Assembly (NCBI GenBank): GCA_014218215.1
Contig: CP043652.1
Location: 620,001 to 684,000, forward strand
Length of the DNA stretch: 64,000 nt
Reading direction: 5' to 3'
From: Geodermatophilaceae bacterium NBWT11
GTDB lineage: Bacteria; Actinomycetota; Actinomycetes; Mycobacteriales; Geodermatophilaceae
The notes under the pieces are model-generated. The model was not told where the DNA came from. It saw only the letters and a list, made by a program, of their open reading frames with translations, and did not search any database. Each line of letters opens with the position of its first letter. Within the stretch, counting starts at the first letter, position 1. A program made the position numbers and the translations under genes. Positions 25,219 to 40,266 of this stretch are shown here, in pieces.

Positions 25219-26407
25219 GCTCGGGGGCCAGGTCGCCCCGCCCGGCGACGACGACGTCCTCGAGCTCCAGCCAGTCGGCCATCAGCCGGAGCTCGGCCGC
25301 CAGCTCGTCGGCCACGAGTCCGGGTGCGGGGTGGTGCTCCTCGACGTGCGCGGCCTGCACCCGGAGCACCCCGGCCTGCCGGTCGGCCTTGAGGTCCACC
25401 CGCCCGACCAGCTCGTCGCCGAGCAGGAACGGCAGCACGTAGTAGCCGTGCACCCGCTGCGCGGCCGGCGTGTAGATCTCCAGCCGGTAGCGGAAGCCGA
25501 ACAGCCGCTCGACCCGCGGCCGCTCCCAGACGAGAGAGTCGAAGGGCGACAGCAGCGCCCGGGCCCGGGCCCACCGCGGCCGCCGGGCGGCGGGGTCCAG
25601 CCAGGCAGGACGCCCCCAGCCCTCGACCTCCACCGGGATCAGCTCCCCGCCCTCGGTCAGCTCGGCGATCGCCGTCCGCGTCTCGACCGGGCTCAGCCGG
25701 ACGTAGTCCCGCAGGTCGGTCTCGGTGGCCACGCCCATCGCCCGGGACGCCGTCCGCACCAGCTCACGGATCGCGTCGGGCCGGTCGGGGGTGGGCGCTC
25801 GGAGCACCGCGGCGGGGAGCACCCGCTCGGGCAGGTCGTAGACGCGTTCGAAGCCGGCGGTGCGTGACCGCGCGGTCAGCTGCCCGGTGAAGAACAGGTA
25901 CTCCAGTGCGGCCTTGCCCGGGTGCCAGTTCCACATCTGGCCCGGGGTCTTCGGCCGTTCTCCGCCGAGCTCCCCGGCGCGCAGCGGTCCGTCGGTACGC
26001 ACCCGCTCGAGCAGCTCGGCCACCAGTCGCGGCTGTTCCCGGGCCACCCGGGTCATCGACCCCCAGGCCTCCTGCTCCGCGGCAGCCATCCGCCAGCGCA
26101 GGAACGGGTGCAGGCGCACCGGCAGGTAGGAGGCCTCGTGCGCCCAGTACTCGAACACGTCGTGCCGGCGGCCGTGCAGGCCGTCGAGCAGCGCGCGGTC
26201 GTAGGGGCCCAGCCTGCTGAACAGCGGCAGGTAGTGGCTGCGGGAGACCACGTTGACCGAGTCGATCTGGACCACGGCCAACCGATCGACCGTCGTCCGC
26301 AGGGCGCGGGTGCCGGCCACCGCCGTGGGCCGGGCGTCTGCCAGCCCCTGGGCCGCCAGCGCGATGCGTCGGGCCAGTGGGGCAGGGAGACGATCGAGCG
26401 GGGGCAC
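25196..26407 (-). CDS. YcaQ/AlkX-family winged-helix DNA glycosylase-like protein
   Basis: Winged-helix protein of 403 residues in the HTH_42/YcaQ family, whose characterised members unhook DNA interstrand crosslinks and excise alkylated bases. The catalytic QxD motif is Q47-I-D49 (VVQIDSVNVVSRSHYLPLF). Conserved segments EYWAHEASYLP and LLSPFDSLVWERPRVERLFGF are also present. The GTG start lies 7 bases after CAGGAT, again a leaderless arrangement. It is divergent from the GNAT gene across 53 bases. Repair function is inferred from the family. Confidence 0.85.
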   Translation of the reverse strand: MPPLDRLPAPLARRIALAAQGLADARPTAVAGTRALRTTVDRLAVVQIDSVNVVSRSHYLPLFSRLGPYDRALLDGLHGRRHDVFEYWAHEASYLPVRLHPFLRWRMAAAEQEAWGSMTRVAREQPRLVAELLERVRTDGPLRAGELGGERPKTPGQMWNWHPGKAALEYLFFTGQLTARSRTAGFERVYDLPERVLPAAVLRAPTPDRPDAIRELVRTASRAMGVATETDLRDYVRLSPVETRTAIAELTEGGELIPVEVEGWGRPAWLDPAARRPRWARARALLSPFDSLVWERPRVERLFGFRYRLEIYTPAAQRVHGYYVLPFLLGDELVGRVDLKADRQAGVLRVQAAHVEEHHPAPGLVADELAAELRLMADWLELEDVVVAGRGDLAPELTRAVGG

Positions 26408-26448
26408 GGACTCGATCCTGCCCGCTGGGTGGGACGGACGCCCCGGCC

Positions 26449-26454
26449 TAGGGT
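26449..26454 (+). promoter_or_regulatory. Leaderless -10 element (TAGGGT) of the GNAT-DUF2461 pair
   Basis: TAGGGT ends exactly 6 bases before the GTG at 26461; no ribosome-binding site is seen. Confidence 0.6.
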
Positions 26455-26460
26455 GAGGGG

Positions 26461-27036
26461 GTGCAGCTGACGGGTCGAGCCGAGTCTGCCGTCCGCCCCG
26501 CCCGTCCGGCCGACGCCCCGGCGATCGCGCACGTCCAGCTGGTCACCTGGCGCACCGCCTACCGGTCCCTGCTGCCCACGGAGGTCCTGGACACCTGGGA
26601 CGAGACCGCCGCGGCGGAGAGCTGGACGCAGGCCATCACGTCCCCGCCCACACCCGGTCACGGCCTGCTGGTCGCCACCGAGGGGCCCGAACAGGTGGGC
26701 TACCTGGCCTACGGACCCGCCGAGCTCGCCGAGGACGAGACGTCCTCACCCGAGGGCCCGACCACCGAGGTGGCTGCCCTGGTGGTCGAGCCACGCTGGG
26801 GCCGCCGCGGCCACGGCAGCCGGCTCCTCGCCGCCGCGGTCGACCTCCTGCTGCCCACCGGCGTCCGGCGCCTGCAGCAGTGGGTGCCCGAGACCGACGA
26901 GGTGACCGCGGGTTTCCTGGAGTCCGCGGGGTGGGCAGCAGACGGCTGGGCCCGCACGCTCGACACGGGCACCTCCACCATCCGCGAGCACCGCTGGCAC
27001 GTGCTGCTCGACCCCACCCAGGAGACCGACGCGTGA
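26461..27036 (+). CDS. GNAT family N-acetyltransferase
   Basis: Acetyl-CoA-dependent acetyltransferase of 191 residues. It has an N-terminal VRPARPADAPAIAHVQLVTW strand-helix and the acetyl-CoA pyrophosphate loop RRGHGSRLLAA (about residues 116-126) after VAALVVEPRW. Substrate unknown. It is coupled to the following DUF2461 gene by a GTGA overlap. Confidence 0.85.
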   Translation: MQLTGRAESAVRPARPADAPAIAHVQLVTWRTAYRSLLPTEVLDTWDETAAAESWTQAITSPPTPGHGLLVATEGPEQVGYLAYGPAELAEDETSSPEGPTTEVAALVVEPRWGRRGHGSRLLAAAVDLLLPTGVRRLQQWVPETDEVTAGFLESAGWAADGWARTLDTGTSTIREHRWHVLLDPTQETDA

Positions 27037-27698
27037 GCTTCACCGGCTTCCCCGACGAGGGCCTCGTCTTCTACGAGGGCCTCGAGGCCGACAACAGCAA
27101 GTCCTACTGGACCGAGCACAAGGCCGCCTACGACGAGCACGTCAAGGCACCCATGCAGGCGCTGGTCGAGGAGCTGGCGGCCGAGTTCGGCGCGACCAAG
27201 CTCTTCCGCCCGTACCGCGACGTCCGCTTCAGCAAGGACAAGACGCCCTACAAGACCCACCAGGGCGCCGTGCTGCACCCCGAGGGTGCCGGCACCGGTG
27301 CCTGGTACGTCGAGGTGTCCGCGGACGGACTGGCCGCCCGAGGGGGCAGCTGGCGCATGCAGCCCGACCAGGTCGAGCGCTACCGCCGCGCGGTGGACGA
27401 CGACCTCCCCGGTGGACAACTCGAACAGCTCGTTGCCAAGATCCGCCGGTCAGGCCTGTCCGTGGACGGGGAACAGCTCAAGCGCGCACCCCGCGGCTAC
27501 GACCCGGACCACCCCAGGATCGAGCTGTTGCGTCACAAGAGCATCCACGGCGGCCGGCACTGGACCCCGGAGGACTGGCTGGACAGCCGCGAGGTCCTCG
27601 ACCGGGTCCGGGAGACCTGGCGCGCACTCAAGCCCCTGAACGACTGGCTCGCCGACAACGTCGGCGCCACCACGGCCCCACCCGACCGCCGCCGCTGA
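27033..27698 (+). CDS. DUF2461 family protein
   Basis: Protein of 221 residues matching the DUF2461 (TIGR02453) family. Conserved stretches are FYEGLEADNSKSYWTEHK, the RPYRDVRFSKDKTPYKTHQG block and the C-terminal KRAPRGYDPDHPRIELLRHK. No function is established for the family. The GTG start overlaps the GNAT stop by 4 bases. The gene ends 9 bases before a 53-bp perfect palindrome. Confidence 0.88.
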   Translation: MSFTGFPDEGLVFYEGLEADNSKSYWTEHKAAYDEHVKAPMQALVEELAAEFGATKLFRPYRDVRFSKDKTPYKTHQGAVLHPEGAGTGAWYVEVSADGLAARGGSWRMQPDQVERYRRAVDDDLPGGQLEQLVAKIRRSGLSVDGEQLKRAPRGYDPDHPRIELLRHKSIHGGRHWTPEDWLDSREVLDRVRETWRALKPLNDWLADNVGATTAPPDRRR

Positions 27699-27707
27699 CC
27701 CCCGATG

Positions 27708-27760
27708 TGCAAGAAGCGCCTTTCTCGTCAGGAGTCCTGACGAGAAAGGCGCTTCTTGCA
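27708..27760. repeat. 53-bp perfect palindrome (26-bp arms, 1-base centre)
   Basis: The left arm begins TGCAAGAAGCGCCTTTCTCG and runs to 27733, the centre is G at 27734, and the right arm is its exact reverse complement to 27760. It lies between the 3' ends of DUF2461 (+) and the rRNA operon (-), so it may end transcription from both sides. The arms are far longer and less GC-biased than ordinary terminators here, and no T-run follows on either strand. It could instead be a dispersed palindromic repeat. Confidence 0.8.
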
Positions 27761-27786
27761 TTACAGGGGTACCACAGAACGCCGAA

Positions 27787-27816
27787 ACGGGGCCACAGCC
27801 GTAGCTGTGACCCCGT
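27787..27816 (-). terminator. rRNA operon terminator
   Basis: On the minus strand ACGGGGTCACAGC, a 4-base loop and GCTGTGGCCCCGT form a 13-bp stem with one G-T wobble, followed by TTT. It begins 15 bases after the 5S gene. Confidence 0.75.
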
Positions 27817-27831
27817 GTCGGGAATGATGTC

Positions 27832-27948
27832 CGGCGGCGTCCTACTCTCCCACCCAGTCCCCCGGGCAGTACCATCGGCGCTGAGAGGCTTAGCTTCCGG
27901 GTGCGGAATGAGACCGGGCGTTTCCCTCTCGCCATGACCGCCGTAACG
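27832..27948 (-). rRNA. rrf: 5S ribosomal RNA
   Basis: About 117 bases. Read on the minus strand it starts near AGCGTTACGGCGGTCATGGC and ends near GAGAGTAGGACGCCGCCGG, which can pair with the 5' end (GGCGGT-GCCGCC helix I). Interior TCCGCACCCGGAAGCTAAGC is typical 5S. The ends are good to a few bases. Confidence 0.92.
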
Positions 27949-28009
27949 CTGTGAAAGTCTCCACCCACACCCCCGGTCAAGAAGGGTGGGGCGGTGGAAC
28001 GATGGGTTC

Positions 28010-28040
28010 CGCACTTTCAGAACCGCACAGTGGACGCGAG
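28010..28040 (-). repeat. 3' arm of the 23S rRNA processing stem
   Basis: This 31-base segment is the reverse complement of 31300-31330 with three mismatches. The two flank the 23S gene and would form the long RNase III stem of the precursor. Confidence 0.75.
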
Positions 28041-28066
28041 ACAGTAGTTATTCAATGCAAGGTGTG

Positions 28067-33190
<5,124 letters not shown>

Positions 33191-33439
33191 ATGATTTGAT
33201 CACGGCTGAGAACCAAGAGTTGGCACTCTCGATGTCAATCAACCAAAGGAACCCACCCCGACAAACCCAAAGGCCTCGAGGCTGGGGTAAAACATATGGC
33301 ACTGACTTTCAGCACGCTGTTGAGTTCTCAAAGAGCGGACACTCAGGAACGCCAGCCCCAGAGGAGCTTCGTCTTCCCAGTGGATTGTCCTGCTCGGCGT
33401 CTCAGGCCCGACCTCGCGGTCGTTCCCGGCGCAGAGAGA
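33191..33439 (-). other. rRNA operon leader
   Basis: Transcribed 5' leader. A boxA-like antitermination motif, CTCTTTGAGAACTC, lies near 33322-33335 on the minus strand, echoed in the 16S-23S spacer. No protein-coding gene is present. Confidence 0.65.
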
Positions 33440-33468
33440 AAGTTACGTGCCCGGACACCTGCCGTCAA
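33440..33468 (-). promoter_or_regulatory. rRNA operon promoter
   Basis: Minus-strand TTGACG (33468-33463), exactly 17 bases, then TAACTT (33445-33440). This gives a leader of about 245 bases to 16S. It is the only well-matched -35/-10 pair I see in the region; further promoters may exist. Confidence 0.7.
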
Positions 33469-33590
33469 CCACGGGTGGGCCGGCTTCGAGCGCGATCGGG
33501 CCCCTCCGGGTGCACCCGGAGGCAAACGTGCAGGTCAACCGGTTTCGATCCGGGCCGGTCTGCGAGGCAGGTCACGTGTCGCGGGTGTGT

Positions 33591-33625
33591 CCGGGGCGCG
33601 TCGCGAGGGTGTCGGCGCGCCCCGG
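33591..33625 (-). terminator. Terminator hairpin after dapB
   Basis: CCGGGGCGCG and CGCGCCCCGG form a perfect 10-bp stem with a 15-base loop, 6 bases beyond the dapB stop. It insulates dapB from the rRNA promoter downstream on the same strand. Confidence 0.7.
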
Positions 33626-33631
33626 GACCCG

Positions 33632-34831
<1,200 letters not shown>

Positions 34832-34835
<4 letters not shown>

Positions 34836-36214
34836 GCGGCGAGCGCCTCCAGGTCCTTCTGCCGGTAGGGGCCGACCACGGCCAGGCACAGGTCGCGGGT
34901 GAGCAGGTCGGCAGCGACCGCGCGCACCGCCGCGGTGTCCACCCCGTCCAGCCGGGCCAGCACCTCGGGCACCGGCACGTACTCCCCGTAGGACAGCTCG
35001 CTCTTGCCCAGTCGACTCATCCGCGACCCGGTGTCCTCCAACCCCAGGACGAGACCACCCCGGAGCTGGCCGATCCCCCGGGCCACCTCCTCGTCGGAGA
35101 TCCCGTCGGCCGCCACCTCGGTCAGCGAGGCGCGCACCAGGCGGAGCACCTCGGGCACCCGCTTGGGCGCACACCCCGCGTAGACCGAGAACACCCCGGT
35201 GCCCGCGTAGTGGGTGAGCGAGGAACCCACGCTGTAGACCAGTCCGCGCTTCTCGCGGACCTCCTGGAACAGCCGAGAGCTCATCCCCCCACCGACGGCG
35301 GCGTCCAGCACGGCCGCGGCGTACCGGCGGTCGTCCAACCGGCCCAACCCGATCCCGCCCAGCAGCAGGTGGGTCTGCTCGGTCTTCCGGTGGATCAGAC
35401 CCGTGCGGTGCGCCGGCGTCATCCGTGCGACGTCCTCCCCCGACCGCAACGGGTCGGGCCGGGCCGGGCCTGACAACCGGTCGCCGAAGGCGGCGTGCAC
35501 CAGCGCCAGCACCTGGGCGTGGTCCACCCGCCCTGCCGCGGCGACGACGATCGAGGGGGTGGCGTACCGGCCCCGGTACCAGCCGTCGACGTCGTCCCGG
35601 GTCAGGGACTCGATGGACTCCACCGTGCCCAGCACCGACCGCCCGAGCGGGGTGTCGCCGAACAGGGTGTCGGAGAACAGGTCGTGCACGGCGTCGGCTG
35701 GCTCGTCGTCGCGCATCGCGATCTCCTCGAGCACCACCGTGCGCTCGGACTCCAGGTCCGGCGCGGTGTTGAGCGCATCGGTGACCAGGTCGCCGAGCAG
35801 CGTCACCGCCAGGGGGAGGTCGCTGGCGAGCACGTTGGCGTAGTAGCAGGTGTGCTCCTTGGCGGTGAAGGCGTTCATCTCACCGCCCACCGCGTCCATG
35901 GCGGTGGCGATCTCGAGGGCACTGCGGCTGCGGGTGCCCTTGAAGAGCAGGTGCTCCAGGAAGTGCGAGGAGCCGGCCAGGCCCGGGGTCTCGTCGCGCG
36001 ACCCCACGCCCACCCAGATGCCGACGGTGGCCGAGAGGACACCGGGCATCAGCTCGGTGATCACCCGCAGGCCGCCGGGCAGCGCGGTGCGCTCCACCCG
36101 GCCGCCGAACTCGTCGACGTCCAGCAGCTCGGTGTGCCCGACGGCCACCGGGGTGGGCGCGGCCGCAGCCGCACCCACCCCGGTGCCGTTCAGGCTGGTG
36201 TCAGCCGTGGTCAC
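34832..36214 (-). CDS. M16 family zinc metallopeptidase (processing-peptidase-like)
   Basis: Cytoplasmic peptidase of 460 residues with the inverted zinc motif HFLEH (H84, E87, H88) and the third ligand expected in the VVLEEIAM helix near 160-170. Two homologous halves are seen, the second lacking the metal site. It is the counterpart of the M. tuberculosis gene next to gpsI/pnp. The GTG start overlaps the pnp stop (GTGA), so the two are translationally coupled. Confidence 0.88.
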
Positions 36215-38466
36215 TCACCCGCGGGTGCAGCGGCCTCGGCCGGCGCGTCCTCGGAGGAGGCGCCGCCCTCGACGACCGGGACCAGGCTGATCTTGCCGCG
36301 GGCGTCGATGTCGGTGATCTCGACCTGCAGCTTGTCGCCGACGTTCGCGACGTCCTCGACCTTGGCGATCCGCTTGCCGTTGCCCAGCTTGCTGATGTGC
36401 ACCAGGCCGTCGCGGCCGGGCAACAGCGAGACGAAGGCACCGAAGGCGGTGGTCTTGACGACCGTGCCCAGGAACCGCTCGCCGACCTTGGGCAGCGTCG
36501 GGTTCGCGATCGCGTTGATCTTGTCCACCGCGGCCTGGGCCGACGGACCGTCGGAGGCACCGACGTAGATCGTGCCGTCGTCCTCGATGGTGATGTCGGC
36601 GCCGGTCTCGTCCTGGATCGCGTTGATCATCTGGCCCTTGGGCCCGATGACCGCACCGATCTTGTCCACGGGGATGCGGACCGTGGTCACCCGGGGGGCG
36701 AACGGGCTCATCTCGTCGGGGCCGTCGATCGCCTCGAGCATCACGTCGAGGATGTGCAGCCGGGCCGCGCGGGCCTGGGTCAGCGCAGCCGCGAGGACGT
36801 CGGAGGGGATGCCGTCGAGCTTGGTGTCCAGCTGGAGGGCGGTCACAAAGTCCTTGGTGCCGGCGACCTTGAAGTCCATGTCACCGAAGGCGTCCTCCGC
36901 GCCGAGGATGTCGGTCAGCGCGACGTACTCGGTCTTCCCGTCGACCTCGTCGGAGACCAGGCCCATGGCGATGCCGGCGACCGGGGCGCGCAGCGGCACA
37001 CCGGCGTTGAGCAGCGACAGGGTGGAGGCGCAGACCGAGCCCATCGACGTCGAGCCGTTGGAGCCCAGCGCCTCGGACACCTGACGGATCGCGTAGGGGA
37101 ACTCCTCGCGGTCGGGCAGCACGGGCAGCAGCGCCCGCTCGGCCAGCGCGCCGTGGCCGATCTCGCGGCGCTTGGGCGAACCCACGCGACCGGTCTCGCC
37201 GGTGGAGTACGGCGGGAAGTTGTAGTTGTGCATGTAACGCTTGCGGGTCACCGGGTTCAGCGTGTCCAGCTGCTGCTCCATGCGGAGCATGTTCAGCGTG
37301 GTGACGCCCATGATCTGGGTCTCGCCACGCTCGAACAGCGCCGAACCGTGCACCCGCGGGAGCACCTCGACCTCGGCCGACAGGGGCCGGATGTCGGTGA
37401 CGCCGCGGCCGTCGATGCGGACCTTGTCGCGCAGGATGCGCTGACGGACGACCTTCTTGGTCACCGCGCGGAAGGCACCGGAGACCTCCTTCTCGCGACC
37501 CTCGAACTGGTCGGCCAGCGCGGCCTTGACCTCGTCCTTGAGCGCGTCGGTGGCGTCGTCGCGGTCGGCCTTGCCGGGGATCGCCTGGGCGACGGCGAGC
37601 TTCTCGGCGGCCTGGGCGTCCACGGCGGCGTACACGTCGTCCTGGTAGTCCAGGAAGCGCGGGAAGGTGCCGACCGGCTTGGCGGCGGCCTCGGCGAGCG
37701 TCGCTTGGGCGTCGCACAGCGCCTTGATGAAGGGCTTGGCGGCCTCGAGGCCCTGGGAGACGACCTCCTCGGTGGGCGCGGTCGCGCCACCGGCGATGAG
37801 CTCGATCGTCTTCTCGGTGGCCTCGGCCTCGACCATCATGATCGCGACGTCGCCGTCGGGCAGGACCCGACCGGCCACCACCATGTCGAAGACGGCGTCC
37901 TCGAGCTCGGCGTGCGTCGGGAAGCCGACCCACTGCCCGTTGATCAGGGCCACCCGGGTGGCACCGACCGGGCCGGAGAAGGGCAGACCGGACAGCTGGG
38001 TCGACGCCGAGGCGCCGTTGATCGCCAGCACGTCGTACAGGTGGTCGGGGTCCAGCGACAGCACGCTGATGACGACCTGGACCTCGTTGCGCAGGCCCTT
38101 GGCGAAGGTCGGGCGCAGCGGGCGGTCGATCAGCCGGCAGGTGAGGATCGCGTCCTCGGAGGGGCGACCCTCACGACGGAAGAAGGAACCGGGGATCTTC
38201 CCGATCGCGTACATCCGCTCCTCGACGTCCACGGTCAGCGGGAAGAAGTCCAGCTGCTCGCGGGGGGAACGGCCGGCCGTCGTGGCCGACAGCAGGGTGG
38301 TGTCGCCCATCGAAGCGACGACCGAACCGGCGGCCTGCTTGGCGAGGCGGCCGGTCTCGAAGGTGATGGTGCGGGAGCCCAGGGCCCCGTTGTCGATGAC
38401 GGCGGAGGCGGTGAAGACGCCGTCCTCGAAGTCGTCGGTGAAGGTGTCTGTGGTGGGTGCGGACAT
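36211..38466 (-). CDS. pnp: Polynucleotide phosphorylase (PNPase/GpsI)
   Basis: 3'-5' phosphorolytic exoribonuclease and polymerase, 751 residues. Two RNase PH domains surround a helical domain; the second PH core contains [23 protein letters not shown] domain ([20 protein letters not shown]) and an S1 domain ([20 protein letters not shown]) follow, then an acidic, Ala/Glu-rich tail. Actinobacterial PNPases were historically called guanosine pentaphosphate synthetase. ATG 38466 has an AGAGGA site 5 bases upstream. It follows rpsO with a hairpin between them, the classical rpsO-pnp arrangement. Confidence 0.95.
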   Translation of the reverse strand: MSAPTTDTFTDDFEDGVFTASAVIDNGALGSRTITFETGRLAKQAAGSVVASMGDTTLLSATTAGRSPREQLDFFPLTVDVEERMYAIGKIPGSFFRREGRPSEDAILTCRLIDRPLRPTFAKGLRNEVQVVISVLSLDPDHLYDVLAINGASASTQLSGLPFSGPVGATRVALINGQWVGFPTHAELEDAVFDMVVAGRVLPDGDVAIMMVEAEATEKTIELIAGGATAPTEEVVSQGLEAAKPFIKALCDAQATLAEAAAKPVGTFPRFLDYQDDVYAAVDAQAAEKLAVAQAIPGKADRDDATDALKDEVKAALADQFEGREKEVSGAFRAVTKKVVRQRILRDKVRIDGRGVTDIRPLSAEVEVLPRVHGSALFERGETQIMGVTTLNMLRMEQQLDTLNPVTRKRYMHNYNFPPYSTGETGRVGSPKRREIGHGALAERALLPVLPDREEFPYAIRQVSEALGSNGSTSMGSVCASTLSLLNAGVPLRAPVAGIAMGLVSDEVDGKTEYVALTDILGAEDAFGDMDFKVAGTKDFVTALQLDTKLDGIPSDVLAAALTQARAARLHILDVMLEAIDGPDEMSPFAPRVTTVRIPVDKIGAVIGPKGQMINAIQDETGADITIEDDGTIYVGASDGPSAQAAVDKINAIANPTLPKVGERFLGTVVKTTAFGAFVSLLPGRDGLVHISKLGNGKRIAKVEDVANVGDKLQVEITDIDARGKISLVPVVEGGASSEDAPAEAAAPAGE

Positions 38467-38714
38467 CGTGTCCTCTTCCTGCGCCGCATGCGGCGGCGCC
38501 CTCTTGGTCGGCGGGGTGCGCCGGTGGTCCGGGAGACCGGTCTTCGATCGAAGCCCTCGGGTCGCGCGGTCGGGAGGCCCGGCGCGTCGTGCGCCGGACG
38601 TCCGCTGCGTCCCGGGGGCCACCACCGAGGACCGGGCCTGTGCGTTCCAGGGGGACCTGCCGGCGGACGGACCGCCTGGGGGGTGGTGCCCCGTCCGGCG
38701 GGTGCCGGACGAGT

Positions 38715-38751
38715 GAGGGGACCGACCCGGCAGTGCCGGAGCGGTCCCCTC
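38715..38751 (-). terminator. Hairpin in the rpsO-pnp intergenic region
   Basis: GAGGGGACCG and CGGTCCCCTC form a perfect 10-bp stem; CCGGCA/TGCCGG extends it internally. It starts 7 bases beyond the rpsO stop and 250 bases before pnp. It may be a partial terminator or an RNase processing site. Confidence 0.65.
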
Positions 38752-38757
38752 GACGTG

Positions 38758-39027
38758 CTAGCGGCGCAGGCCGAGCCGCTCGATCAACGTGCGGTACCGA
38801 CCGATGTCGGTCTTGGCCAGGTAGTTCAGCAGCCGGCGACGCCGGCCGACCAGCAGGAGCAGGCCCCGCCGGCTGTGGTGGTCGTGCTTGTGCATCTTCA
38901 GGTGCTCGGTCAGGTCGCTGATCCGTCGGGTCAGCATCGCGACCTGCACCTCGGGGGAACCGGTGTCGCCCTCGACCGTCGCGTACTCGGTCATGATCTG
39001 CTTCTTCGTCGCACTCTCGAGTGCCAT
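38758..39027 (-). CDS. rpsO: 30S ribosomal protein S15
   Basis: Primary 16S-binding protein of the central domain, 89 residues, the usual length. Characteristic stretches are [38 protein letters not shown] and [14 protein letters not shown] lies 7 bases before the ATG. Confidence 0.97.
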   Translation of the reverse strand: MALESATKKQIMTEYATVEGDTGSPEVQVAMLTRRISDLTEHLKMHKHDHHSRRGLLLLVGRRRRLLNYLAKTDIGRYRTLIERLGLRR

Positions 39028-39055
39028 GTGGTGCCTCCTGGGCAGGTCACGTGTG

Positions 39056-39079
39056 GCCCCCGGTCGGTGTCACGGGGGC
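39056..39079 (-). promoter_or_regulatory. Leader hairpin of rpsO, candidate S15 autoregulatory site
   Basis: GCCCCCG, a 10-base loop and CGGGGGC form a 7-bp stem 29 bases upstream of the rpsO ATG. A TACCCT -10-like hexamer at about 39117-39122 would place it in the 5' leader. S15 represses its own translation through leader structures in several phyla; that role here is inferred. Confidence 0.4.
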
Positions 39080-39292
39080 AGCATGCACACGCGTCGGTTG
39101 CCCGACGCTGTGCCCAGGGTACATGTCTGATGGTCGCCCTCCGGGCTCCGACCGCGGCCAGGAGCCGTGCCCGACCTGGGACGAGTCCGTCGTGCCGGTC
39201 CTCGGGGACCCTCCGGGCCCCCTCGTCTCGGCATTCCGGGGACGGCCGTCTCGAAGTCGGGTCACCAGTTCGGTGCCAGGGCCCCACCCCGG

Positions 39293-40264
39293 TCAGGTGA
39301 GGCGGAGGACCTTTCTCGTGTCTTCCACGTCCGTCGCCATCTGGACGACGAGGGCCTCGGCGCCCTCGTAGGCGGTCATGGGGCGCAGGCGCTCGACGAA
39401 CTCGACACCGACGTGCTCGCCGTAGAGGTCGCCGGTCCAGTCCAGGAGGAAGGCCTCGACGGTGCGGCGGGTGCCCTGGAAGGTGGGGTTGGTGCCCACC
39501 GAGATGGCCGCCGGGTGGGTGCCCTGGTGCCGGCCGCGGGAGTCCTTGAGGACCAGGGTGCCGGCGTACACCCCGTCGGCGGGGACGGCGGTGTACAGCG
39601 GGGACTCGACGTTGGCCGTCGGGTAGCCCAGCTCCCGGCCGCGCCGCTCCCCCCGGACGACGACGCCGTCCACCCGGTGCGGGCGGCCCAGCGCGCGGGC
39701 CGCGGACACCAGGTCACCGGCGGCCACGCAGGCCCGGATGTAGGTGGAGGAGATGGTGACCTCTCCCCCGTCGGCGCCGTCCACCGCCATCGCGGTCTCC
39801 AGCGCCAGGCCCTCCACGCCGAAGCCGAAGCGCCGTCCCTCGCGGGTCAGCGAGGCGACGTCGCCGGCGGCCCGGTGGCCGTAGCTGAAGTTCTCCCCCA
39901 CCACGACGGCCGCGGCGTGCAGGTGCTCGACCAGCACGGTGTGCGTGAAGCCCTCCGGGGACAGCCGGCTGAACTCGGGGGTGAAGGGCAGCACGCACAT
40001 CGCGTCGACACCGAGCTCGGCGACCAGCTCGGCCTTGCGGTCGGCCGAGGTCAGGATCGCCGGGTGCGCCCCGGGCCGGACCACCTCGGCCGGGTGCGGG
40101 TCGAAGGTGAGCAGCAGGGCCGGGCGGCCCAGGCTGCGCGCCTTGGCCACCGCGGCCGCGATGAGCTGCTGGTGGCCGCGGTGCACCCCGTCGTACATCC
40201 CGACGGTGACCACGGTCCGCCCGAGGTCACCGGGAGTGGCCTCCAGGCCACGCCAGAGCTGCAC
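39293..40264 (-). CDS. ribF: RibF, bifunctional riboflavin kinase/FAD synthetase
   Basis: Converts riboflavin to FMN and FAD, 323 residues. The N-terminal nucleotidylyltransferase domain has GMYDGVHRGHQQL (family GxFDGVHxGH, here with Tyr), FDPHP and SSTYIR. The C-terminal kinase domain has GYPTANV, VYAG and VGTNPTF. The GTG start lies 2 bases after the ilvE stop, so it is now read with ilvE rather than truB, its usual partner. Confidence 0.93.
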   Translation of the reverse strand: MQLWRGLEATPGDLGRTVVTVGMYDGVHRGHQQLIAAAVAKARSLGRPALLLTFDPHPAEVVRPGAHPAILTSADRKAELVAELGVDAMCVLPFTPEFSRLSPEGFTHTVLVEHLHAAAVVVGENFSYGHRAAGDVASLTREGRRFGFGVEGLALETAMAVDGADGGEVTISSTYIRACVAAGDLVSAARALGRPHRVDGVVVRGERRGRELGYPTANVESPLYTAVPADGVYAGTLVLKDSRGRHQGTHPAAISVGTNPTFQGTRRTVEAFLLDWTGDLYGEHVGVEFVERLRPMTAYEGAEALVVQMATDVEDTRKVLRLT

Positions 40265-40266
40265 GG

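Noticed and set aside
27707-27980. Small ORFs starting inside the 53-bp palindrome
   Set aside because: They arise from ATG codons at the palindrome ends and run into the 5S gene; no family match is visible.
33515-33540. A second rRNA promoter with -35 TTGACC near 33538
   Set aside because: No acceptable -10 hexamer lies 16-19 bases downstream; the sequence there is GC-rich (around GTGCAC).
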